From assembly GCF_000568815.1 (NCBI RefSeq), contig NZ_CP007201.1, forward strand, positions 1,641,654 to 1,705,653: 64,000 nt of DNA. Reading direction: 5' to 3'. Of the stretch, positions 27,317-35,026 are shown piece after piece. Source of the DNA: Sulfurospirillum multivorans DSM 12446 (GTDB lineage: Bacteria > Campylobacterota > Campylobacteria > Campylobacterales > Sulfurospirillaceae). A program made the translations under genes and the position numbers. Numbering within the stretch: position 1 is the stretch's first letter; every line of letters starts with the position of its first letter. The notes under the pieces are model-generated. The model was given only the letters and a program-made list of their open reading frames with translations, was not told the origin of the DNA and made no database searches.

Positions 27317-27791
27317 TATAAGAACAACCATCTTGATATGCCTAATTCCTCTTTTAATCTCAGGTTGCTCCAGAAAAAATGATGCACCTAAAAAAACTGA
27401 GCCAACAATTGAATACAAAGTTGTTATGCAAGAAAGGGAGGAGAAAAAGGTTTATGATCCAGTCATGAGAGATAATTCGCCCACACAGCGTGCGGTGATT
27501 GACATGGGAGTCGTTTTAAAAACACGTATTACCTCTTACAAAGACAACAATCATGTTTTAAATGAGGAACATAATGTCTTTTTCTTTGCCGTGCAACCTG
27601 ATTTTGTTGTGACGAATTCATTGCCAAAAGAAAAATCAAAATACAGTTATCAAGGGCCTATCGTTGATTTTAGTGAATCAAAATTCATTGATCCAGAACA
27701 AAAAGTTAACACTGAGAGTCGTGTCTTAGAGCGCGAAGCGGAGTTTGATAAAAAAATTGACTCCTTTTTAAACACTCAAAATGGCAAATAA
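27303..27791 (+). CDS. traV: TraV-like outer-membrane lipoprotein
   Basis: A 162-residue lipoprotein with lipobox ISGC in the first 25 residues. The end (RITSYKDNNHVLNEEHNVFFFAVQPDFVVTN) resembles the C-terminal block of TraV, where IAPYIDxxDxYHxPSxVFFVIKPxxW is conserved. The start at 27303 gives a clean signal peptide; translation is coupled to the upstream lipoprotein gene through a 14-base overlap. TraV with TraK forms the outer-membrane core complex. The link is by position and the short C-terminal motif. Confidence 0.6.
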   Translation: MSKNNIRTTILICLIPLLISGCSRKNDAPKKTEPTIEYKVVMQEREEKKVYDPVMRDNSPTQRAVIDMGVVLKTRITSYKDNNHVLNEEHNVFFFAVQPDFVVTNSLPKEKSKYSYQGPIVDFSESKFIDPEQKVNTESRVLEREAEFDKKIDSFLNTQNGK

Positions 27792-27800
27792 GAGGCGGAC

Positions 27801-28367
27801 ATGGAAGAACTAATGACTAAACTTGATCTCGCTAAAGCCATTGGTGTACACAGGACAACAATCACGCATTGGGTTAAAAGCGACAAAATTCATCCTGAAC
27901 CGAAGCAACAAGGTAAACCACAACTTTTTTCTTATCGTAAAGTCATGATGGAATTAGGCAGAGAACCTAAAGAGTTTTATACCTTGATCTACTTAAGTGA
28001 TGTTACATGTAACGAATTCACACCAGAGGAAGAGTTGCGTTTATTAAAAAACTTCTGTGTGGGTAATGGTTGGAGATTTAAAATCATCATAGACTCCATA
28101 CTAAGTGCAAATTCAAATGAGCTCTTTAAAGCATTGCTGAGTGGTTGCGTAGAGCGAATGATTATCTCATCAATGAGTTCAATTGGATTTGTTGAGTTCA
28201 AATATCTCAAATCGCTTTGTGATGAAAAGCTAATACCCATTATTCCCTTACAACAAATCACAAATGAAACACTTGACTTTTGTAAGCATGCAATTTTGGT
28301 AGTAAAAAAACTTGCTGGTACCAATGAAGAAATCCTAGAGGACATAAGAAATGAATTCTGTAAATAG
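27801..28367 (+). CDS. HTH plus degenerate serine-resolvase-like protein (IS607-type scaffold)
   Basis: A 188-residue protein. Residues 6-30 are a MerR/IS607-like helix-turn-helix (KLDLAKAIGVHRTTITHWVKSDKI). Residues 60-175 follow the IS607 resolvase fold in order: IYLSDV, LKNFCVGNGWRFKIIID, LFKALLSGCVERMIISS, LCDEKLIPIIPL and CKHAILVVKKLAG. The residues that make resolvases catalytic (Arg-Val-Ser, the later Arg in the 'GLN-R-G-L' region, and the DRL/R motif) are replaced, so it is probably a regulator rather than a recombinase. It sits inside the tra operon. Confidence 0.62.
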   Translation: MEELMTKLDLAKAIGVHRTTITHWVKSDKIHPEPKQQGKPQLFSYRKVMMELGREPKEFYTLIYLSDVTCNEFTPEEELRLLKNFCVGNGWRFKIIIDSILSANSNELFKALLSGCVERMIISSMSSIGFVEFKYLKSLCDEKLIPIIPLQQITNETLDFCKHAILVVKKLAGTNEEILEDIRNEFCK

Positions 28368-28845
28368 AGCGTTCAAATTCCTAATTACCGCCCTTCTCTT
28401 TTGGTTGTTAATAAATTTATTTATTGCGGCACACTCACCATTGATCCCGAGTATTACAAAATTACTTGCACATGTACCAATGGAGCTCCTCATGTTTGTC
28501 ACATTAGGTATTAGCGCAATTCATTATATTAATGAAGATACCTTTCAAACACTCATTAGTGCTATAAATTTGAAGAATCGTAAATCGATGAAACAATCGC
28601 TACCTATTCTAAAAAATCTTCCCAAAAAAGACAAAGTATTAATGGTCGCATTGATCACCTATATTGTGGCTCTTTTACTGACAACAGGGGCGTTGCTTTC
28701 AGTTTTTTTCTCACTTAGAAATACTTTTTTTATGTGGGTTTTTTATGTGTTATCACTTGCAGTTATTTCACTGGTCATCAAAAAAATAATCGCTTCTTGG
28801 GCAGACCACTATCTCAATTTTCCAGAGACAATGAGGAGTAAATAA
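28351..28845 (+). CDS. hypothetical four-helix membrane protein
   Basis: A 164-residue protein with four hydrophobic stretches (about 10-28, 46-62, 95-120 and 128-150) and basic loops. I do not recognise the family. It overlaps the resolvase-like gene by 17 bases, and its stop shares a base with the traG start. It may be a membrane partner of a T4SS ATPase, as the coupling protein in this element shows no membrane anchor; that is a guess. Confidence 0.5.
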   Translation: MNSVNRAFKFLITALLFWLLINLFIAAHSPLIPSITKLLAHVPMELLMFVTLGISAIHYINEDTFQTLISAINLKNRKSMKQSLPILKNLPKKDKVLMVALITYIVALLLTTGALLSVFFSLRNTFFMWVFYVLSLAVISLVIKKIIASWADHYLNFPETMRSK

Positions 28846-31800
28846 TGTTGATGAAATTTGCCATTTTGGTTTCACTTTTTATTGTAAATGCAAGTGCTTA
28901 CACCATTGATACTTCAAGCACTTCGGTGTACCGAAAAGATTTTGGTATTTTTGTCTATGGGGATATTGAAAGTATAGAAAACGCATTTATTTTAATTCAA
29001 GCTGTTTCAACCAGTAGCAAGCTACAAACGATTATTGCCCTTTTTATGCTTTTTTTCTTGCCTTACACTGCCTATAAAATGAGTTCCTCTGGAACATTTA
29101 AACCATTGTTCACAAATTTAACCTATGTAACAGCAAGCATCCTTACTATGTCAACGGCTACAGTTCCATCTGCTTCCATGCACATAGAAGATTTACGGAC
29201 AGAAACGATCTACGCTGGATTACCTGCGCAAACATACGCGAAGATTGATAATATCCCCTATCCTATTGCATTAGTGACCAGTACGGTCTCAACAATAACT
29301 GATAGCTTAATGATACTCTATGAAGATGCAACAGCATTATTAAAACCTGATTTGGCTAGTGCTTCATCTACAGCTATTGGATCAGGCAATGCAATTAATG
29401 ACCTTATAAAAATTTTACAATTTAGCTCATTTGATAGATCGAATGATGAAGCCACAAATCTCTTTGTACGCTCCTTCACTGCCTATGTGGAACAATGTGG
29501 TTTAAAGCAAGCATTGAATGTTAACCCAGATCTTGTCATCAATTTTAAAAACCCATCAAAGGATCTTTTTAAATCAATTGATCCATCAAGTTTAGGTATT
29601 ACAGGAAGTTCTTATACACTCAGTTTCATCGACTCAATAAATGGTGAAAAAAGCTATCAATGCGATGTTTTTTGGAATAATAATGTCATTTCTCATTACT
29701 CGACCATTGCCGCAAAATTAAAAGAAAGGCTAAGTAAAGTTCTAACTGGGAACCTTAATTCACCTGATGTTGTACACTCCTATTTAACGCTTGGTGGAAC
29801 AATCAACGATACTGTTATCTCCAGTGAGATTGGCAAGATGGATGCCTTCATCATCAATGCCGCATCAAGAGCACCTTTAAGTAAAGCATTTGCCAATACT
29901 GCAATCGATATGTCTTCAGGTCAAGATTTAGCGAATAGAATCACAGCAGGAGCATCGTTGGCTGAAATGCAAATGCAAGGTGCAGGACAGATGAAATGGG
30001 TATCTGAAGTCTTGCCTTTTGGGTACCACTACATGTTAGGAATCATTTACTCAATATCCATGTTAGTGATGATAGTGGCTACAGCATTTGGATATGAAAA
30101 AGGTTTTGTCATTTGGAAAAACTTCACAAAAGGTCTTACAACCTATGAATTCATCAAAATATCGCTCGTACTTGTAAATTCAAGTGTCAATCAATATACC
30201 TCAAAACATGCCGCGGATTTTATAGCTTCACTCGGATCAAACCCTGCGACAGTAGATTCAATTCCTTATTACTACAACTATATGGCAACGATGTCAGGTG
30301 TAGCAGGTACACTTGGAGTAATTGCCATTTTATCAATCCCTGCAATGGTATTTAGCGGTGAAGTATCTATGGCAATGAGCGCATTAGGTTCAATCGCGGG
30401 TAAATACAAAGGTAATGATACAAGAACAGCACAGGAAGTCACTGCTGAACAAAAATCAAAACAAGAAGCTTATGAGCGAGAACTCCAAGATCAAGCGATG
30501 CTTGATCATTTAGGCATATCGGCACCCGCAGGTATGGGAGCCTCTGAGTTTTACAGCATGTACAAAAAAGGTGCAGAAGTCGCAAATTCAAGTTGGGGTG
30601 CTCAGCGAATGGGTACTAATGCCTTAGCTGATGCGGGTTTAGCTATTAAAGGTCAAACCATGCAAGGCATCAGTGCAGGGGCAACATTAGGAACACACAC
30701 CGCGATGGGTGAGTTTGTATCATCGGGTGTATCAGGCGGTTTACGTCACTCAGGTGGCATTAAAGGAGAGGGAAACGCTCTAGCAGACTTTGGAGAAGAT
30801 TCGATAATGCTTTCAGCAGAGTTGGGAGCATATACGCAAAGTGCAGAGGGTGTCAAAATGACAGAGGGGCGAGTTAATGCAGGTCTTGCGAATGGCTCGG
30901 ATGGAAGATTAACCTCAAAAGCTCTCAAAAGCATGGGTAGACGAGCAGGGTTTGACTCCGCAAATTTAGCGGCTATGGCAGATGCAAAATATACTGATAA
31001 AAATGGTAATGCGCTAACGGATGAAGATGCCTTTGCACTCAGAGGTAAAGCCGCCGCAGGACAATCCGCAGAAATGCCGATAAAAGATGCCGCTTACATC
31101 AAAACTGCCATGGATTCGAGTGGAGGATTGAATCACAAATACGCTTCAGGTCTCGGAACATCAGAAGAAGCAAAATTTGCTTCGGTCAAAGGGGTCGGTG
31201 CGCTTTCAAGTGCGAATCAAGATAGGTATGTCAAAGCTTCAGAGAATGCATCTACTATTAAAGCAGCTCAAACCATTGGTGATACTGAAGGACAGATGAA
31301 GCAGTATGGTGATGAAGCCAAAAAAGCAGGAAAAGAGCTCGCTGATGTTATTCGTGATGTTGCTAATACCGTTGCACAAGGTAAAACAGCATCAACATTT
31401 GGGTCAATTGAAGGTGCTGGTGGAGCACAAGGTTATATTGATACATCAAGACGAAAAGCATCTGCTGATATGAGTGCGCTTACCACGACAATGAGTACTG
31501 CGGATAAGGAATATGTAGGTGGATATGAAGCTTTTGTAAAAGACAGCGCAATGGTAAGCGCTGAACAAAGTGTTGGTAATGTTGGTGGTCTATTAAATAC
31601 TCCAAAAGAGCATAGAGCAAGTTTCATTCAAAAAGCATTAGAAAAAGCAGAAAAAGATGGCAGGTATGACGAGGTTAGATCAGATTTCGAGAGAGCTGGA
31701 TTAGTGGACAAAAATGGTGTTGCAAATCCTGATAACTGGATTAGTGGCACTTCATTTCTCAAAGCAAACAATATGAACGCTCATAATGCACTTGTTGCTG

Positions 31801-33332
31801 GCGGCATGGTGTTTTCAGGGGCATTAGGCGAAAACGCAAGTGTTCAAGCTTCTTCATTGAGTAGCTTGACGTCAGGGGATAAAACTACCGTAGATAATCA
31901 GAGTATTGAAAAAGGTGGTGCAATCTATGACATAAGCAGTGATAAGTTGCAAAAAGTCATAGCATTTAATATGCACCAACAAGCTCACAGTGGAAAACAA
32001 ATATCTTACGATAAAGCAACTGGTAAATTTAATATGCCAGATAAAGAAACTGCGCAAGAATTTGCAGATTTCACAGGAGATGCAAATTTAATTAAAAATA
32101 CTAGACAAAATGCGTTAGATGAAACGTTAGCGGAAGTAGCTGATTTCTTAGGTGTAAGTCCAACTGGGATTGTTGCAGGAGTGGGTGGAACAGCTGTTGG
32201 ATTAGGGGGAATAGCCCTAGGAAGGCAATTAGGGCTATCTGGCAAAAAATCTGAAATAAATAAAGCTGGAGATAAAACAAAACAATCCAAAACCAATGAT
32301 GTAGATTCCCAACATGGTGGCTCCTTTCACGATGATATAAAAAATTATACCGAAGAATATGGTGCAAGTAAAGAGCTTTTTGACAAAGAATCACGAAATT
32401 TGGATGATTTAAAAGGACAAAGAGGACGCATTGATGATGACCATCCAAGAGCGCATAAATTAGATGAGCAAATTGCTGAGAGTGAAAAACGTATGGGTGA
32501 GCATAAAAATGACATGGAAATTGCAGATAGGAATGTAAAGGCAACTAAACATCTTGCAACCCAAGATATTCATGCAAAAGCATCTCACTCTAAATTCGGG
32601 TTTTTAGGTCAGGCGTTAACCTCTATTGCTGCTTCAGTTGGTATTGCAAATGCAGGTGAATTTGGAGAAACACTCGAAAACACAATGAATGCCATAGATC
32701 CTATGAGCAATTTATTAATTGGTCAGCCTCTTGGTGCAGGGAGTGACACTTTTAAACCTATGAGCGCTCAAAGACAAGATATAAAAAATATTCCAGTTAT
32801 GACCTTAAATGCCGCACAAAATGATTCAGGACTTGCTCCAGCAATTGATGAATATAACAGTCAACAAAACGTATCAGCATTGCAAAAAATGCAACCAAAC
32901 ACTATCGCAACCATGCAAACAAGAGGCGGAGAAATGAGTTTAATGAAAAACTCTAAATCAGGCAATTTAGATATCCATTTACCAGGGCAGTCTTTTGCTG
33001 AAAACACAGGTATCCCCTACTCTAACTTTCAAGATTTTATGAGTAATCCTGCACAAGCTCAACAATTTGCACAAATGGCCGCAAAAAGCAACTTTGATGG
33101 ACAAAGTGGTGGTGGTGTAGCAAGTGCTACGGATATGGAACAACTTAAAAATGAAATGAACACAAATTTTCAACGTAGCACCGTGCAAACAATGAATTTA
33201 CGTTCTAGCACTTCAACGTCTGCTATGGAAATTGAAAATACACGCGAAATTATTGAAGACCAATTAACTTCGTCCATTGATTCAATTGAAGAGACATTGG
33301 AAGACGTTCAAAAACGCTTAGAAAGGCGGTAA
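28845..33332 (+). CDS. traG: TraG-family mating-pair stabilisation protein
   Basis: A 1495-residue protein. The N-terminal region has a signal-like start and several membrane helices, with the TraG_N block (AKIDNIPYPIALVTSTVSTITDSLMILYEDA, compare the VDNVPVGLAM...MVASYEMIF block of F TraG). The remainder is a long Ala/Gly/Asp-rich periplasmic or cytoplasmic part with coiled coils, ending in a heptad helix (TREIIEDQLTSSIDSIEETLEDVQKRLE). TraG stabilises mating pairs and takes part in pilus assembly and entry exclusion. Length is above F TraG (about 940 residues). Confidence 0.82.
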   Translation: MLMKFAILVSLFIVNASAYTIDTSSTSVYRKDFGIFVYGDIESIENAFILIQAVSTSSKLQTIIALFMLFFLPYTAYKMSSSGTFKPLFTNLTYVTASILTMSTATVPSASMHIEDLRTETIYAGLPAQTYAKIDNIPYPIALVTSTVSTITDSLMILYEDATALLKPDLASASSTAIGSGNAINDLIKILQFSSFDRSNDEATNLFVRSFTAYVEQCGLKQALNVNPDLVINFKNPSKDLFKSIDPSSLGITGSSYTLSFIDSINGEKSYQCDVFWNNNVISHYSTIAAKLKERLSKVLTGNLNSPDVVHSYLTLGGTINDTVISSEIGKMDAFIINAASRAPLSKAFANTAIDMSSGQDLANRITAGASLAEMQMQGAGQMKWVSEVLPFGYHYMLGIIYSISMLVMIVATAFGYEKGFVIWKNFTKGLTTYEFIKISLVLVNSSVNQYTSKHAADFIASLGSNPATVDSIPYYYNYMATMSGVAGTLGVIAILSIPAMVFSGEVSMAMSALGSIAGKYKGNDTRTAQEVTAEQKSKQEAYERELQDQAMLDHLGISAPAGMGASEFYSMYKKGAEVANSSWGAQRMGTNALADAGLAIKGQTMQGISAGATLGTHTAMGEFVSSGVSGGLRHSGGIKGEGNALADFGEDSIMLSAELGAYTQSAEGVKMTEGRVNAGLANGSDGRLTSKALKSMGRRAGFDSANLAAMADAKYTDKNGNALTDEDAFALRGKAAAGQSAEMPIKDAAYIKTAMDSSGGLNHKYASGLGTSEEAKFASVKGVGALSSANQDRYVKASENASTIKAAQTIGDTEGQMKQYGDEAKKAGKELADVIRDVANTVAQGKTASTFGSIEGAGGAQGYIDTSRRKASADMSALTTTMSTADKEYVGGYEAFVKDSAMVSAEQSVGNVGGLLNTPKEHRASFIQKALEKAEKDGRYDEVRSDFERAGLVDKNGVANPDNWISGTSFLKANNMNAHNALVAGGMVFSGALGENASVQASSLSSLTSGDKTTVDNQSIEKGGAIYDISSDKLQKVIAFNMHQQAHSGKQISYDKATGKFNMPDKETAQEFADFTGDANLIKNTRQNALDETLAEVADFLGVSPTGIVAGVGGTAVGLGGIALGRQLGLSGKKSEINKAGDKTKQSKTNDVDSQHGGSFHDDIKNYTEEYGASKELFDKESRNLDDLKGQRGRIDDDHPRAHKLDEQIAESEKRMGEHKNDMEIADRNVKATKHLATQDIHAKASHSKFGFLGQALTSIAASVGIANAGEFGETLENTMNAIDPMSNLLIGQPLGAGSDTFKPMSAQRQDIKNIPVMTLNAAQNDSGLAPAIDEYNSQQNVSALQKMQPNTIATMQTRGGEMSLMKNSKSGNLDIHLPGQSFAENTGIPYSNFQDFMSNPAQAQQFAQMAAKSNFDGQSGGGVASATDMEQLKNEMNTNFQRSTVQTMNLRSSTSTSAMEIENTREIIEDQLTSSIDSIEETLEDVQKRLERR

Positions 33333-33562
33333 AAATTCACAATCTAAGGGTAGAACATACTTCTACCCTACTTTGACGGAAAACGCTTTATTTTAAGCGA
33401 ATTTAATTTAATGAAATTCAATAGAGCAGACACCTTGTGTACTCTCTATTGAGTTTCCTTGTGTAACTCAAAAAAAACAATATGCCTTTATATGAGGACA
33501 AACCGCATTAATGCCCTTTTTTGGGTTTGTCCTTGTCCTCATATGAAGCAAAAAGGGCAAAA
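33333..33562. other. structured non-coding region, candidate origin (oriV or oriT)
   Basis: This 230-base gap holds at least four structures: the hairpin 33347-33369; CAATAGAG (33419-33426) mirrored by CTCTATTG (33444-33451); two direct copies of CCTTGTGTA (33433-33441 and 33457-33465); and a nested dyad in which ATATGAGGACAAACC (33490-33504) pairs with GGTTTGTCC (33524-33532) or, through ATATGAGGACAA, with TTGTCCTCATAT (33533-33544). The palindrome GCATTAATGC (33505-33514) lies in the loop. It directly precedes the replication-type genes. Confidence 0.55.
33347..33369 (+). terminator. hairpin after traG
   Basis: AGGGTAGAA (33347-33355) pairs with TTCTACCCT (33361-33369) around a five-base loop, 15 bases after the traG stop. 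No T run follows, so it may act as a processing or rho-linked element. Confidence 0.5.
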
Positions 33563-34162
33563 ATGAAATCAAATATGTGTATTCCTTGGTTCAAATTAAA
33601 CCAAGATTTTTTTAAAGATCGTTTATCCCAAAAAATGCTTTTACAAGATAACGGGCATGAAATGATGTGTTCATATCTACAAATGCTCATTCTTTCAGGT
33701 AAAAATGATGGAGAAATTCATGTTGACATTGAAGAATTATCAATATCTGAACATCTTACTATTGCACTTGATACACAAAGTGAAGTAATTGACAAGTTGC
33801 TTTTATTCTTAAATAACAATCATGCTATCAAATATGTAAATGATGTATGTATTGAAATGACACTATATAAAGATTGTTTAAAATCTGGCTCTGAATCCCT
33901 TCATCGAGTGCGTAAACACAGGACAATAAAACAAAAAAAACATAGTAACGTTACTGAAACGTTACGTAACGTTACGTCAACAGATTGTAACGTTACAGAT
34001 GAAGCAAATGCCCTAAATACCGAACTTGATGTCAATAGTCCAATTAGTGAAGATAATCAGTACTCTACTCCTGAATGTAACGTTACTGAAACGTTACATA
34101 GCCCAATATTACCAATCATTGAAGTTATTTATGAAACCCCTAATGAGGAGAAAGGCAAATGA
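33563..34162 (+). CDS. replisome-organiser-like replication protein
   Basis: About 199 residues. The first 110 (CIPWFKLNQDFFKDRLSQKMLLQDNGHEMMCSYLQMLILSGKNDGEI) follow the phage replisome-organiser N-terminal (winged-helix) pattern W-F-K-L, FF, I-x-x-L. The remainder is a polar linker with repeated NVTETL units. The ATG at 33563 with AGGG before it is preferred; an upstream frame from 33521 would use a TTG start. Iteron-like repeats lie inside this coding region, as with lambda O. It overlaps the next gene by 4 bases. Confidence 0.65.
   Translation: MKSNMCIPWFKLNQDFFKDRLSQKMLLQDNGHEMMCSYLQMLILSGKNDGEIHVDIEELSISEHLTIALDTQSEVIDKLLLFLNNNHAIKYVNDVCIEMTLYKDCLKSGSESLHRVRKHRTIKQKKHSNVTETLRNVTSTDCNVTDEANALNTELDVNSPISEDNQYSTPECNVTETLHSPILPIIEVIYETPNEEKGK
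33945..34097 (+). repeat. iteron-like repeats GTAACGTTAC inside the replication gene
   Basis: Six 10-bp units: GTAACGTTAC at 33945, 33966, 33987 and 34077, and GAAACGTTAC at 33956 and 34088. The first pair (33945-33965) recurs as an identical 21-bp block at 34077-34097. The units at 33945, 33966 and 33987 are spaced by 21 bases, two helical turns. In protein they encode repeats of NVT, NVTETL being the full unit. Confidence 0.85.
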
Positions 34163-35025
34163 AAGAAGGTTATTATTTCCCACATTTTCAAGATGCAAGA
34201 AGAGACATTAAAATTTTACGCTTAAGGCGTGACCTTGGTATTGAAGGATATGGAATTTATTTCATGTTGCTTGAGATACTTCGTGAACAACCTGATTTTA
34301 AATTTCCGATCTCTGATATAGGGATTCTTGTGAGCGAACTACAAACTACGCAAGCAAAAATAGAAGTGGTCATTAATGCATATGACTTATTTCAAAAAGA
34401 AGCAAGACAAGATGGTAGTGTATTCTTTTCCCCTAAACAAATTACTTACCTTTTACCCTATATTCAAAAAAAGGAACATGCTAAATTAGCTAATACAAAA
34501 TCTCAATTGGCTAGAAAAGAAAAGCTTGCAAGGCAAGTTAAACAGTTGAGTCTATATGACTCAGCTTCACAAAACAACAATTTATTGGAATTTAGTCGCT
34601 CAGACTCAACTTCACAAAAGAAAGAAGAAGAAAACAAAGAAAAAGAAATAAGAGATATTAAAGAAAGTAGAACAACGGGATCTCCTGATACTACTACTTC
34701 TGATGAAAAATTTCTTCTTTGGATTCAAGAAAAAAGCAAAGGGAAAGATAACCCATCAACTTATGGAGCATACCTTGGACGCAAATACCTAGAAGGAGAT
34801 AAAAGTATTTGTAATGAATATGAACTCTGGTTAAAAATGCAAGCTGAGAATCTTAAAAAAGAAGAATCTCTATCTCTAAAAGGCAAACTTCTCCAAACAT
34901 CCCAAGGTCTTAAAATCATAATTGGTGTTGAGCAAGTCGATCAAAATTTTAAAATCTTCTTTGAAGATGGTGGTTTTGCAAATGTTAATAGTCTAAATAA
35001 TCTCCCAATATCAGCAAGGTGTTAA
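34159..35025 (+). CDS. DUF4373 (Lin1244/Lin1753-like) replication-associated protein
   Basis: A 288-residue protein. The N terminus (GYYFPHFQDARRDIKILRLRRDLGIEGYGIYFMLLEILREQPDFKFP) matches the DUF4373 block, YFxHxxNARxDxKIxxLRxxxGxxGYGxYxxLxExL, found in phage and plasmid proteins next to replication functions. A basic middle segment and a low-complexity Glu/Lys/Ser-rich linker follow. It begins inside the last codons of the preceding replication protein (4-base overlap) and ends two bases before traC, so a replication pair sits within the tra operon. Confidence 0.72.
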   Translation: MKEGYYFPHFQDARRDIKILRLRRDLGIEGYGIYFMLLEILREQPDFKFPISDIGILVSELQTTQAKIEVVINAYDLFQKEARQDGSVFFSPKQITYLLPYIQKKEHAKLANTKSQLARKEKLARQVKQLSLYDSASQNNNLLEFSRSDSTSQKKEEENKEKEIRDIKESRTTGSPDTTTSDEKFLLWIQEKSKGKDNPSTYGAYLGRKYLEGDKSICNEYELWLKMQAENLKKEESLSLKGKLLQTSQGLKIIIGVEQVDQNFKIFFEDGGFANVNSLNNLPISARC

Positions 35026-35026
35026 T

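Noticed and set aside
27801..28367. Active IS607-type insertion element
   Set aside because: Catalytic residues are missing and there is no TnpB gene or element end next to it.
32101..32544. Reverse frame of 147 residues inside traG
   Set aside because: Leu/His/Phe-rich shadow of the low-complexity traG frame; not protein-like.
33945..34097. CRISPR array
   Set aside because: Repeats are 10 bp, part of a coding frame, without spacer-repeat regularity or cas genes.
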